Source of the DNA: OLB7 sp966250335 | GTDB taxonomy: Bacteria > Bacteroidota > Ignavibacteria > OLB7 | Length of the DNA: 64,000 nucleotides | Direction: 5' to 3' | NCBI GenBank assembly: GCA_966250335.1 | Contig: CBINGZ010000021.1 | Coordinates: forward strand, 21,767-85,766 | Shown here: positions 38,215-46,938 of the stretch, one piece after another | Layout: each line of letters opens with the position of its first letter | Numbering within the stretch: position 1 is the stretch's first letter | Program-made: the position numbers and the translations under genes | The notes under the pieces: generated by a model | What the model was told of the DNA's origin: nothing | What the model saw: only the letters and a program-made list of their open reading frames with translations | The model's database searches: none

Positions 38215-38727
38215 ATGAAAAAGCATTATATCATTGATGGATACAACGTTCTCCATGCCTCCCCGGATCTGAAGCGCAATTCCGAGGCGTTCGGCATGGA
38301 GAGGGCGCGGGCGGATCTTCTCTCGGCCGTGCGCGAGTTCGCCCAGCGCCGCGGGGCGTTCTGCACACTTGTCTACGACGGCGTGGTCAACGAGAACGAC
38401 AGCAGGGGACTTGTGCGGGTGGTCTCCACCCGGCGCCGCTCGGCCGACGACGTGATCCGGGAACAGGCGAGAACCCACGGGCGGAACCTGATCGTGGTCA
38501 CGTCCGATCTGGAGATCATCGGGACGGCGAAGGTGAATCTGGCGACGGTGATGGGGGCCGCCGAGTTCGCCGCCGAGCTCGACCTTGCTCCCGCTCCCGA
38601 GCGTTCCGCTCCCGATCGACGCGGCCTTTCCCCGACCAGACTGGCCGAACTGCGAAGCCCCACCGAGAAGCCGGGCAATGTATCCGACGACGAGATGGAC
38701 GAGTGGAAGCGGCTCTTCGGGGCGTGA
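38215..38727 (+). CDS. YacP-like NYN-domain ribonuclease
   Basis: This is a 170-residue cytoplasmic protein. The NYN/PIN-like fold shows the acidic residues IIDGYN (Asp8), LVYDG (Asp55), SADDVI (Asp78, Asp79) and VVTSD (Asp98). This is the YacP/Rae1 pattern, a family that includes a ribosome-associated endoribonuclease. A loose charged tail follows from about residue 130. It starts 27 bases after the Xaa-Pro aminopeptidase stop and ends 10 bases before the convergent Big_5 lipoprotein gene. Confidence 0.87.
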   Translation: MKKHYIIDGYNVLHASPDLKRNSEAFGMERARADLLSAVREFAQRRGAFCTLVYDGVVNENDSRGLVRVVSTRRRSADDVIREQARTHGRNLIVVTSDLEIIGTAKVNLATVMGAAEFAAELDLAPAPERSAPDRRGLSPTRLAELRSPTEKPGNVSDDEMDEWKRLFGA

Positions 38728-38737
38728 TCGCCCCCGG

Positions 38738-40474
38738 CTACCGATGTCCGAACAGGAGATTCACATCCTTCACGGTCCATCGCGGTCGGATACGGATCTC
38801 TCCGGCCCACTCCGTGAACGGCTCGGCGGGGAGGTAGGGGGTCAGCGTCCCGAAGTCGTATGCCCCGTCGCCGTCGGTGTCCCTGAAGGCCCGCACGCTG
38901 TATTCACCTTCCGGCAGCGACTGGAACTCCCATGAGCCCGTGCGTATCGTCCGGCGATAAATGCGTCCCGTCTCGATCGAGATCGCCTCGATCACGTGCG
39001 GAGCGGTCGGAGCCGCGGTATCGGTCACGGTTCCCTGCAAGGTTCCGTACTGTCGCGGCGGGGCGACGTCGACCGGAGTGCGTACGGTCGAATCGCGCCG
39101 GTTGCCGCTTCTGTCGCTGAACGAGCCGAGCGCCACGTCGATAAAGCCGTGCTCGACGTTGAAGAGGGTGTCGAGAGGATAGGCGACGAACTCGGCCGGG
39201 CTCACGCGGCGGAGCCTGAACCGCGCCGTTCTTCCCGTCGAGTCGCGCAACGCCACCGCCGTCGCTTCGTTCGCCGTCTGAACCCCTTCGTCGAAGGCTA
39301 TCCGTATCGAATCGGGAAACCTGTAGGGAAGGATGGAATCTCCTCGCATTGCGAGGAGGAGCGGAGGGAGCGTGTCGATCTGATCGGTGACCGTGAACCG
39401 GGCGATCCCCGATGTGTCGGGAAGGATCAGCCCGATCGTATCGCGCAGGCGTACGGCGCGGGCGACGGCTTCGGCCCCGGCCGGGAGAGGGGAATGCGAG
39501 AGCGTCACCGCCAGCCTGTTCGTCGTCGAACGCCACGCCTCCTGAATCGTCACCGCTGTTCCCGCTGCCTCGATCGTGAAATTCCCGGGTCCGATCGTCG
39601 CCGTGTCGATCGGCTCGCTGAACCTCAACTCGGTTCGCGATCCATTGATCGATGTGGCGGAATAGAGGGTCGGCGGGGCGATATCCGCCGGCGCGGGGGC
39701 AAGCCGGAGCGCCACGCCGCCGACGGGCCGGTACGCCGAGTCGACCGTGATATCTTCGACGGCCACGCCGATCGCGTCGGTGCCGGGGGTGTAGAGCTGA
39801 TCTCCGAACTCATCGGTGACGGTGAAAAGACGGTATCTGCCGGGGGGAAGCCCTTCCAGGGAGAATGCCCCGGCGTCGTCGGTGGGGGCGATGAAATCGG
39901 GGCGTGTCAGATCGGGACGGAGCGTGTCGGAGAAGCGGGCCGGGTCGCCGGTCATGAGGTAGGCGATGACGAACGCGCGTCGTTCCCCGACCCCGATGAC
40001 GCTCCCTCGTATCGTGCCGCTGTCCATCTTCGGCCCGGTGGCGAAACGGAGCGTGAGGGGACGTCCCATTCTGTTGCCGGTGACGTCGGCGATGTCTCCG
40101 CCGAAGGTGACGGCGTAGGTTCTGTTCGGAAGGAGCGGCTCCCTGAACTCGATCTCCAGGACGGGGCGGCTGGAGAAGAACCCGCCTCCCCAGTTGAACT
40201 CCGGCTGCCTGACCGGTATCGGCGTGATGATGACCGACCTTGCGACTCCCTCTTCGTTCACGTACTCGTCGAACTCCACCAGCACGCGATCTCCCGAGAA
40301 GTTCACGGTGCCGTCCACCGGGTCGGTCGCCGTGATCGCCGGGGCCGTGGTATCGGCCGGTCCGCCGGCGGGAGGGATTCCCTGACCGCTCGCGCAGGAG
40401 GCGAGCAGGGCGGCGGTCACGAGCGTCGCCGCCAGAAGAAGGAGCCTGAAGGAGTTCCTGAAGGAGTTGAGCAC
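38738..40474 (-). CDS. Big_5-type Ig-like lipoprotein
   Basis: I prefer the GTG at 40474, which yields a lipoprotein signal (LNSFRNSFRLLLLAATLVTA..., lipobox LASC, Cys27). The frame is open for 33 more codons upstream, but those residues are not signal-like. The 578-residue product opens 'PPAGGPADTTAPAITATDP', then 'VNFSGDRVLVEFDEYV', the hallmark of the SbsA-like Ig-like domain (Big_5) lipoproteins found across Bacteroidota. Later parts include a carboxypeptidase-regulatory-like unit ('GAFSLEGLPPGRYRLF') and a closing 'PEGEYSVRAFRDTDGDGAYDFG'. Probable role: outer-membrane or surface lipoprotein of unknown function. Confidence 0.85.
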   Translation of the reverse strand: MLNSFRNSFRLLLLAATLVTAALLASCASGQGIPPAGGPADTTAPAITATDPVDGTVNFSGDRVLVEFDEYVNEEGVARSVIITPIPVRQPEFNWGGGFFSSRPVLEIEFREPLLPNRTYAVTFGGDIADVTGNRMGRPLTLRFATGPKMDSGTIRGSVIGVGERRAFVIAYLMTGDPARFSDTLRPDLTRPDFIAPTDDAGAFSLEGLPPGRYRLFTVTDEFGDQLYTPGTDAIGVAVEDITVDSAYRPVGGVALRLAPAPADIAPPTLYSATSINGSRTELRFSEPIDTATIGPGNFTIEAAGTAVTIQEAWRSTTNRLAVTLSHSPLPAGAEAVARAVRLRDTIGLILPDTSGIARFTVTDQIDTLPPLLLAMRGDSILPYRFPDSIRIAFDEGVQTANEATAVALRDSTGRTARFRLRRVSPAEFVAYPLDTLFNVEHGFIDVALGSFSDRSGNRRDSTVRTPVDVAPPRQYGTLQGTVTDTAAPTAPHVIEAISIETGRIYRRTIRTGSWEFQSLPEGEYSVRAFRDTDGDGAYDFGTLTPYLPAEPFTEWAGEIRIRPRWTVKDVNLLFGHR

Positions 40475-40843
40475 GAACCAGCCTGTATGCCTGAATGAAC
40501 GTCGATTCCGATAGTTCGGCGCGGTCGGCCGCAGACGCGACACGCCGCGAACGGGAAGCTCCAAACTACGCATGAAGGGGGATCCGGCAAGAAGCGTTCA
40601 TCCCTTGTGATAATCCGTTTCGCGAGTCCGTCGGATCGGTCGACCCTTGCTAATTTCGTCCCGGTTCCCGCTCCGCGACCGGTCGACGGCGGCTCGATTC
40701 CCTCCCCTGTTCGAGCGCCCGGCGCGGTTTCGGCGCCTTCCGGGAATCCGTCGGCCCCTGCCGGCGTTAAGAGGTCCGCCGCCGATGCGGAAATCCCCGT
40801 CAGTGCTATCCATATCGTTCAACAATATATACCCGACTCCACG
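40475..40843. other. Divergent intergenic region
   Basis: The 369 bases lie between the starts of two divergent genes. An open frame continues upstream of 40844 as far as 40607, but it reads as low-complexity Pro/Ala/Ser and has no start context. I see no gene or clear promoter boxes; an AT-rich patch (40815-40831) could hold a promoter for the plus-strand gene. Confidence 0.4.
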
Positions 40844-41695
40844 ATGTCGAATCAGACAACCGCAGAGCCTTCCGTCATGACCAGGGAGGACTTCTTCAAG
40901 AACACCTATATCGTCCCCGAGGTCCGCGACATCGTCGAGCGCGTGATCGAGGTCTCGGGAACGGAGATGGAGTTCATCGCCGACGAGAACGCCCAGTATC
41001 CGGCGATGGTGGAGATGGCCCGGGGGGATATCCCCCGTCACCTCTTCGTCTATCATCCCGACAAGGCGTCGCGTCTGAACTACTACCTCGCCTACAAGTG
41101 CGCGAACATCCTGCGGGTGATCACGGCCGACCCCGCCGATCGATTCTATCCCGCCGCGACCGAAGAGACGGTGGCCCGTGCCGTTGCCGTGCTGAAGAAG
41201 GAGAACCACGAGGCGGTCAGAGTGCAGGATGAGACCCTCCGGATCTGGGCGGCCGGCGCCGTGCTGCAGCTCGCGAACCTTCCGTCGGATATTCAGATCG
41301 AACGCTGGATCCACGCCAATCTCACGTCGCTCCGAAGCGAGCAGAAGTCGCATGTCCAGGAGGATACCGCCGAGACGAGGGAGGGACTTTCCCCCGAGAT
41401 CGAGCGCCTTGCCCCGCCGATGGTCTTCGAGGCGAGCACCGCGATGGCGTACGCCTACCTGCGTGCCGTCGGCGAGCTGACCGGCATCAACTACACCAAA
41501 CCGTTCTACGATCACCCGAGAGTCCTCAAGCGGGGAAAGGATCTCTTTGCGATGATACAGGAGGACAGGGGACTCAAGTCGGATCGCGAGGTGATTACCC
41601 GTTGGGCCGAGTACCTCGGTATCGCCGACTGGTTCGAGTGGAAGAGCTTCGAGGAGATGCCGCGCGAATACCTCACCGGCGGAGCAAAAGGGTAG
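40844..41695 (+). CDS. Conserved-looking protein of unknown function
   Basis: The start at 40844 (MSNQTTAEPSVMTRED) gives a 283-residue soluble, mostly helical protein with normal codon use. I do not recognise a family. Notable stretches are 'EVRDIVERVIEVSGTEMEF', 'PRHLFVYHPDKASRLNYYLA' and 'FEASTAMAYAYLRAVGEL'. There is no signal peptide, membrane segment, HExxH or nucleotide-binding loop. It ends 8 bases before the convergent gamma-glutamyltransferase gene. Confidence 0.75.
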   Translation: MSNQTTAEPSVMTREDFFKNTYIVPEVRDIVERVIEVSGTEMEFIADENAQYPAMVEMARGDIPRHLFVYHPDKASRLNYYLAYKCANILRVITADPADRFYPAATEETVARAVAVLKKENHEAVRVQDETLRIWAAGAVLQLANLPSDIQIERWIHANLTSLRSEQKSHVQEDTAETREGLSPEIERLAPPMVFEASTAMAYAYLRAVGELTGINYTKPFYDHPRVLKRGKDLFAMIQEDRGLKSDREVITRWAEYLGIADWFEWKSFEEMPREYLTGGAKG

Positions 41696-41703
41696 AGGAA
41701 GGC

Positions 41704-43476
41704 TTACGGGACCGCCTCCGGTCCCATCGCCTCGCCGTACCCGCGCAGGTCGCTCCACCCCTTGTAGAGCCGGCGTCCCTTCCCGTCCCGTTCGATCGTG
41801 ATCGCGTCGACCCGGCCGGAGGTTCCGGTCCTGGGGAGCAGATGGTGACCCCGGGCCTGGAGGGAATCGATCGTCCCGGGGGCCAGGGCTCCTCCCTCCC
41901 AGTAGAGCGAATCGGGGAGCCACTGGTGATGCACGCGTCTCGCGGTGACGGCGCCGACCAGATCCATCCCGTAATCGATCCTGTTGCTGATGACCTGGAG
42001 CACGGTGGTGATGATCGTCGATCCCCCCGGCGTCCCGACGACCATCACCGGCTCCCCATCCTTTATGACGATCGTCGGCGTCATCGAGGAGAGCATCCGT
42101 TTGCCGGGGAGGATCGCGTTCGCTTCGCCTCCCACCAGCCCGTACAGGTTCGGCGTGTTCGGCTTTGCGCTGAAGTCGTCCATTTCATTGTTCAGCAGGA
42201 ACCCGGCGCCGTCGACCACAAGCTTCGAGCCGAACGAACCGTTTAGCGTGGTCGTGATGCTGACGCAGTTGCCGTCGCGGTCGACGACCGAATAGTGGGT
42301 GGTCTCGGTGCTCTCGCGGTCGAACCGATGTGCATCGCCGTGCGATATGCTGCTGCTTGGGGTCGCGGTGTCGCCGATCGTGGAGGCGCGTTGACGGGCA
42401 TAGGCGCGGTCGGTCAGCCGGGCCGTCGGGATCTCGACGAAGTCGGGATCACCCAGATACTCGGCGCGATCGGCGTATGCCCGCTTCATGACCTCGGCCA
42501 GCAGATGAACGTGCTGGGGTGAACCATACTCCATCCCGCCGATCTTCCGTTCCTCCATCATGTTCAGCATCTGGATCAGCAGGACCCCTCCGCTGGAGGG
42601 AGGGGGCATGGAGATGATCGTGTGTCCCCGGTAGCCCCCGGTCACGGGGGGGCGTTCGACGGCCCTGTAGTCAAGAAGATCCTGTTTCGATATGATGCCG
42701 CCCGAGCGTTCCATCTCCTTCACGATCAGGTCGGCGGTCGTCCCGCCGTAGAACCCCGCGGCGCCGCTGTCGGCGATGCGCCGGAGAGTGGCGGCCAGGT
42801 CGGGCTGGCGGAAGATCGTTCCTCCCCGGATCTTCGTCGTATCGGCAAAGATCTTCGCGCTTGAGGGGAAGCGGAGGAACTCCTCGCGCTTCACCATGAT
42901 ATCGTCGACCAGTCGCGGGTCGAGCCTGAACCCCTGTTCCGCCAGTTCGATCGCGGGGGCAAGGAGGGCGGCGCGCGACATCGTCCCGTACTTCTCCAGC
43001 GCCATCAGCAGCCCGGCCGGTGAGCCGGGAACGCCCGCCGCCAGCGCTCCGAGCTGTGAGCGGTCGGGGAGGAAGTTCCCGGCGGAGTCGAGGAACATAT
43101 CGCGTTTCGAGGCGCCCGGAGCCCGCTCCCGGTAGTCGATGGTCGTCGTTCGTCCGTCGGCCATCCGGATCACCATGAAGCCTCCTCCTCCGATATTTCC
43201 TGCTCCCGGATAGGTGACCGCCAGCGCGAACCCCGTCGCCACCGCCGCATCGATCGCGTTCCCGCCTTCCTTCAGAATCCGTGCCCCGACCAGGCTCGCC
43301 TCCCGCGAGGCGCTGGAGATCATGCCGTCATAGGAGACGGCAGGCTCCGCCGGGCGCGGCATGCTCGAGCGTCGCGCCGAATCCTCCGACAGTCCCCCCT
43401 GCCTCGATCGCGGCGAATCGCAGGCGGAGAGGGGGAGCAGGAGGAGCGTTGCCAAAGTTGTGATGCGATATTTCAT
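41704..43476 (-). CDS. ggt: Gamma-glutamyltransferase
   Basis: The start at 43476 gives a lipoprotein-type signal (MKYRITTLATLLLLPLSACDS, Cys19); an upstream ATG adds 22 non-signal residues. The 590-residue product is a complete Ntn hydrolase. The self-processing site precedes TTHYSVVD, so Thr392 should become the nucleophile and N-terminus of the small subunit. 'GGNAIDAAVATGFALAV', 'GAGNIGGGGFM', 'YRERAP' and the glycine-rich 'PGGSTIITTVLQV' are standard family blocks. It hydrolyses or transfers the gamma-glutamyl group of glutathione and related peptides in the periplasm. The lipobox suggests membrane attachment, which is less common for this family. Confidence 0.96.
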   Translation of the reverse strand: MKYRITTLATLLLLPLSACDSPRSRQGGLSEDSARRSSMPRPAEPAVSYDGMISSASREASLVGARILKEGGNAIDAAVATGFALAVTYPGAGNIGGGGFMVIRMADGRTTTIDYRERAPGASKRDMFLDSAGNFLPDRSQLGALAAGVPGSPAGLLMALEKYGTMSRAALLAPAIELAEQGFRLDPRLVDDIMVKREEFLRFPSSAKIFADTTKIRGGTIFRQPDLAATLRRIADSGAAGFYGGTTADLIVKEMERSGGIISKQDLLDYRAVERPPVTGGYRGHTIISMPPPSSGGVLLIQMLNMMEERKIGGMEYGSPQHVHLLAEVMKRAYADRAEYLGDPDFVEIPTARLTDRAYARQRASTIGDTATPSSSISHGDAHRFDRESTETTHYSVVDRDGNCVSITTTLNGSFGSKLVVDGAGFLLNNEMDDFSAKPNTPNLYGLVGGEANAILPGKRMLSSMTPTIVIKDGEPVMVVGTPGGSTIITTVLQVISNRIDYGMDLVGAVTARRVHHQWLPDSLYWEGGALAPGTIDSLQARGHHLLPRTGTSGRVDAITIERDGKGRRLYKGWSDLRGYGEAMGPEAVP

Positions 43477-43753
43477 CTGTGCGTAGGAGTTGATGTAAGG
43501 GAAAGGAGTACCCTCTTGCCCAACCTTGTCATCATCCTGCAAATTTCGTCAGAAATCCGTTCCGACGGGAAACTCGGTGTGTGAGCCGGAAAAAAGATGA
43601 TCTACATGTCACAGTTCTCCTCATCAGATCGTTTCATATAAGAGAATGCTCGAAGGAGCGTAACGACCACCATCTGAACTTACACCAACGATTGAATCTA
43701 TTACGTCAACGGCGTAGTATATTGACATCGGCAGTTTACGGAGGCTCCATGCT
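43477..43753. other. AT-richer region before the orphan regulator
   Basis: No gene is supported here. The stretch is poorer in GC than its surroundings. GTCAA (43705-43709) and TTGAC (43722-43726) form a small inverted repeat 81-98 bases before the 43807 start, a possible operator for the regulator's own promoter. I looked for a RelE/HigB toxin frame and found none. Confidence 0.35.
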
Positions 43754-43810
43754 ATGGGAGTTTATCGAAAAACGGTGCTGAAGCGCCTTGTCATGCAGGA
43801 GTTGCAATGA
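43754..43810 (+). CDS. Possible 18-codon leader or toxin remnant coupled to the regulator
   Basis: The frame MGVYRKTVLKRLVMQELQ ends in a TGA that overlaps the regulator's ATG (ATGA). Type II toxins commonly overlap their antitoxin in this way, so it could be the last vestige of a lost toxin or a coupling leader. It is too short to judge by composition. Confidence 0.25.
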   Translation: MGVYRKTVLKRLVMQELQ

Positions 43811-44097
43811 AGAACGATACGTTTCAGGAACTGCTCGGCAGTGTCCGGGAAGCGGGCAGAATCAGTCGCGGCGAGGCCCGTCCGGTCCGTGTAACCGCGA
43901 TCGTGGTCCCAGATGTGAAGGCGATTCGGGAACGATACGGCATGTCCCAGGACTCGTTTGCGGCAATGCTGGGAATCAGTCGTCGCACTCTTGAAGGGTG
44001 GGAGCAGGGGAGACGGCAGCCGACCGGTCCTGCTCGTCGCCTGTTGCAGATCGCCGACCGATTCCCCGAAGCAATGCATCAACTGGTCGCCGGATGA
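43807..44097 (+). CDS. HigA/NadS-type XRE regulator (orphan antitoxin)
   Basis: The 96-residue product has the layout of NadS/HigA antitoxins: an N-terminal linker (MKNDTFQELLGSVREAG...), then a helix-turn-helix at about 42-80 ('RERYGMSQDSFAAMLGISRRTLEGWEQGRRQPTGPARRLL'-type, shown in pieces: GMSQDSFAAML, GISRRTLEGWE). AGGAG lies 7 bases before the ATG. Such proteins bind and repress their own operon and neutralise a RelE/HigB ribonuclease, but no toxin gene is present upstream or downstream. It may be a solitary regulator or the survivor of a broken module. Confidence 0.85.
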   Translation: MKNDTFQELLGSVREAGRISRGEARPVRVTAIVVPDVKAIRERYGMSQDSFAAMLGISRRTLEGWEQGRRQPTGPARRLLQIADRFPEAMHQLVAG

Positions 44098-44103
44098 GGA
44101 AAG

Positions 44104-44131
44104 CCCCGTCCGAAGGAATTCGAACGGGGCC
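44104..44131. terminator. Shared terminator between convergent genes
   Basis: GCCCCGTCCGAA and TTCGAACGGGGC form a 12-bp stem with one mismatch and a GGAA loop, 6 bases after the regulator's stop. On the minus strand it is followed by TTTCC, so it may serve the NlpC/P60 gene as well. Confidence 0.6.
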
Positions 44132-44164
44132 TGAATATATCGTTCTGTGATCGACGGCCGGGTT

Positions 44165-45142
44165 CTACTGGAGGCTTGCCTCGCTCGAGCTCAGCACCGT
44201 GGTGGCGACGACCGAGTTGAGGTCGTAGCGGCGGGCGCCGATGAAATGGGTTGAGTAGTAGTCGGCGTCGAGCGAGGAGACCGTCACGCCGTTACGGCTG
44301 GAGGCGTGGGCGAACATGCCGTTGCCGAGGTACATGCCGACGTGCGAGACGTAGACCGCTTTGCGGGTGTGGAAGAAGACCAGGTCGCCGAACTGGAGAT
44401 CGGTCCGCTCCACCGGAAGTCCCACGCCCCACTGCATCGCCGCGGTTCTGGGGAGCTTGTAGTTGAGTGTGCGGTAGACCATCCCGGTGAAGGCCGAGCA
44501 GTCGATTCCCTTGTCGGTGATACCGCCGAAGAGGTATCGCGTTCCGAGCCAGTCGACCAGCGTCTCCATCACCACCTGCTTGTCGACGCCGTTGTACGTG
44601 ATGTCGGTCTCGCCGTTGAGGGAGGCCATGTAGGTCGTGAACTCGCGGTAGAAGTAGTTGATGTCGTCCGGCATATCCTCAAGGTCCTGCTCATCCTCGG
44701 CCGTGATGGCATCGGCGTCCTCACGCTCGTCAAGCTCGGAGTCTTGATAAGAATCACTCCTCACGATCGGAGTGGTGCTGATCAAGGCCGCGGGTTGCGT
44801 AAGGGGAGCCTCGATGATGCCGTCGGCGGTGGTGGAAGCCGGAGCCTGGAGATTCACCATCGATGCCAGCTCGGGGAGCTTCTCGACGATCAATACCGTG
44901 GCCACCTTGCGGGTCACTTCCGGGTTGCCGCGCAGCGTGTAGGTCCGGCGGGCGCGCCGATTGCGACGGCTCTTCTTCTTGCCCCCTTTTGCCTTCTTCT
45001 TCGAAGCGCTTTTGATCACCTTTGCCGACTTGCCTCGATTCTTGGCCGATGCGCTGTTCGTCGAGAACGTCGGGTCGACGGACAGCAGCAGTGCCAGAAT
45101 CGCCGTAATCCAGAGGAAACGTCGTAAAAGTCTTCCCTGCAC
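44165..45142 (-). CDS. NlpC/P60 peptidoglycan hydrolase
   Basis: The 325-residue product has a membrane-type signal at about 8-22. A very basic stretch (about 34-66, many Lys/Arg) and later an acidic linker (133-160) follow. The catalytic domain occupies about 190-305: Cys215 in KGIDCSAFTG, His267 in YVSHVGMYLG and His279 in GMFAHASS form the triad. It is expected to cut D-Glu/meso-DAP-type bonds of cell-wall peptides. The opposed basic and acidic linkers are unusual and could help it bind wall or fold back on itself. It starts 25 bases after the peptide-binding gene in the same direction, so the two may be cotranscribed. Confidence 0.9.
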   Translation of the reverse strand: MQGRLLRRFLWITAILALLLSVDPTFSTNSASAKNRGKSAKVIKSASKKKAKGGKKKSRRNRRARRTYTLRGNPEVTRKVATVLIVEKLPELASMVNLQAPASTTADGIIEAPLTQPAALISTTPIVRSDSYQDSELDEREDADAITAEDEQDLEDMPDDINYFYREFTTYMASLNGETDITYNGVDKQVVMETLVDWLGTRYLFGGITDKGIDCSAFTGMVYRTLNYKLPRTAAMQWGVGLPVERTDLQFGDLVFFHTRKAVYVSHVGMYLGNGMFAHASSRNGVTVSSLDADYYSTHFIGARRYDLNSVVATTVLSSSEASLQ

Positions 45143-45167
45143 AAGACCTCCTTTGTCTTAGTGTGTG

Positions 45168-46871
45168 TTAGGATTGCTTTTGCTTGCGTACGTAGGTCAG
45201 ATTCAGACGGTCGAGAGGATCGACCGAATAGCCGGTGACGCCGGGTTGCGTCAACCGCTGGAGGATACTGTAGGAGAGGACGATCCACGGGGCCTCGTCC
45301 AGTACGATCCGTTCGGCGCGGCCGTAGATGGCTGCGCGCTGATCGATTGTCAAATGGGGATCGAGCGCCGCCGCATAGAGGGAGTCGAACTCGGCATTGA
45401 TGAAATGCGTGATGTTCGGTCCCTGGTTCGGTATGAAACGGCTGTAAAAGAGCCCCATGAAGTTTTCCGCGTCGGGATAGTCGCCGATCCAGCTTGCCCG
45501 CCAGAAGGGGAGCTTCCCGCTCTTGTACATCTCGCGCATCGTCGGGAAATCCATCTGCTTCAGCTCGATGTTCACCCCGATCGACTTGAGCTGCTCCTGG
45601 ATCGTCTCGGCGACCGTCCCCGACAGCTCGCTCTTGCCGAGCGTGAGCGTGATCCGGGGGAGCCCCTTGCCGTTCGGATACCCGGCGGAGTCGATCAGAC
45701 GGCGGGCGAGCTCCCGATCGAACTTATATCCCTCGACCCCGCTGAATCCCGGCGTGCCGGGGGGGATCGGACCGTGATGCGCCGCTATCGCCTGTCCCTT
45801 CAGAACATATCGCGCTATTGCGTCGCGGTCGATCGCGTGGTTGAACGCGCGCCGCAGATAGCGGTTGTCGGCGAACGGTGAGGTTGCGCCCCCCGGCGTG
45901 TTCTTGTCCAGGATGAACCCGTAATACTCCACCGACATCGCCGGCTTCGTGAAGAGGGTGTACTTGGAGAATGCCGGCGTGAGCGCCTGGCCTCCCTCGG
46001 TGAAGACCAGATCGATCGCCGCGGGATCGACCCCGGAGATCATATCGAGCTTGCCGCTCTGGAACTGGGTGAACTCCACTCCCAGATCGCGCTCGAACGA
46101 GATGCTGATCGAATCGAGGTAGGGGAGCTGCTTCCCTTCCGCGTCGCGCTCGAAATAGTTCGGGTTGCGGGTCATCGTGACCCGCAGATCGGGCACCCAT
46201 TCCACCAGCTTGAAGGGGCCGGCTCCCACCGGATGCCTGAAGAAATCTTCCTTGTACTTCTCCACCGCCTCGCGCGGAACCACGAAACAGTAGGGGATGG
46301 CGAGCATCGAGAGGAAGGGGGCGAACGGCTGGACGAGTTCGATCTGGAACGTCGTGTCGTTCACGGCCCTGAACCCGGAGACGCCGGTGACCGATGAGGT
46401 CGAATCGCCGGAGAGCGCGGCGGCGAACTCCTCGGCTCCCACCACCTTCCCGCGGAAGACCCAGTCGCCGCTCGACTTCGTCTCGGGGCGCAGAATCCGC
46501 TCGAAGCTGTAGCGGATATCCTCGGCGACCACCTTTCGTCCCTTGCCGTCCGGGAAGCAGGCGTCGTCCGCGAAGAGGACGTCGTTCCGGAGGTTGAAGG
46601 TCCAGGTTCTGCCGTCCTCGCTGACGCTCCAGCTTCTGGCGATCATCGGGACCGGCTGCAGCGCCGAGTCGAGACCGATGAGCCCGATGAAGATCTGGCT
46701 TCCGGCCCATCCCGACGCCCGTGCGCCGATGCGCGCCGGGTCGAGCGTGTTGAAATTGTCGTGCTCATTGTAGAAGAAGGTGTTCTCCACCTTCGAGTCC
46801 GCTCCTCCGCATCCCGTCAGCAGCGGAAGAAGGACGATGAGCATGCATGTCAAAGAACGATAGATGTTCAT
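45168..46871 (-). CDS. Peptide-binding lipoprotein (SBP family 5)
   Basis: The start at 46871 gives a lipoprotein signal (MNIYRSLTCMLIVLLPLLTGC, Cys21); the ATG 33 bases upstream adds non-signal residues. The 567-residue product shows the family 5 pattern: 'FNTLDPARIG', 'PMIARSWSVSEDGRTWTFNLR', 'DIRYSFERIL', 'RRAFNHAIDRDAIAR' and 'ARRLIDSAGYPNGKGLP'. These proteins deliver oligopeptides to an ABC importer. No permease or ATPase lies nearby. It is a paralogue of the next upstream gene, and the spacing (67 bases) suggests one transcript. Confidence 0.92.
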   Translation of the reverse strand: MNIYRSLTCMLIVLLPLLTGCGGADSKVENTFFYNEHDNFNTLDPARIGARASGWAGSQIFIGLIGLDSALQPVPMIARSWSVSEDGRTWTFNLRNDVLFADDACFPDGKGRKVVAEDIRYSFERILRPETKSSGDWVFRGKVVGAEEFAAALSGDSTSSVTGVSGFRAVNDTTFQIELVQPFAPFLSMLAIPYCFVVPREAVEKYKEDFFRHPVGAGPFKLVEWVPDLRVTMTRNPNYFERDAEGKQLPYLDSISISFERDLGVEFTQFQSGKLDMISGVDPAAIDLVFTEGGQALTPAFSKYTLFTKPAMSVEYYGFILDKNTPGGATSPFADNRYLRRAFNHAIDRDAIARYVLKGQAIAAHHGPIPPGTPGFSGVEGYKFDRELARRLIDSAGYPNGKGLPRITLTLGKSELSGTVAETIQEQLKSIGVNIELKQMDFPTMREMYKSGKLPFWRASWIGDYPDAENFMGLFYSRFIPNQGPNITHFINAEFDSLYAAALDPHLTIDQRAAIYGRAERIVLDEAPWIVLSYSILQRLTQPGVTGYSVDPLDRLNLTYVRKQKQS

Positions 46872-46938
46872 AGGTCGAACGCGGGATGCCGGATTGAGGA
46901 TCAACGTGCCTGTCTCTTTCTCTGATTCTCTGACGGGA

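Noticed and set aside
40607..40843. N-terminal extension of the unknown protein that starts at 40844
   Set aside because: The added residues are Pro/Ala/Ser-rich and unlike the folded part, and the start at 40844 is better placed.
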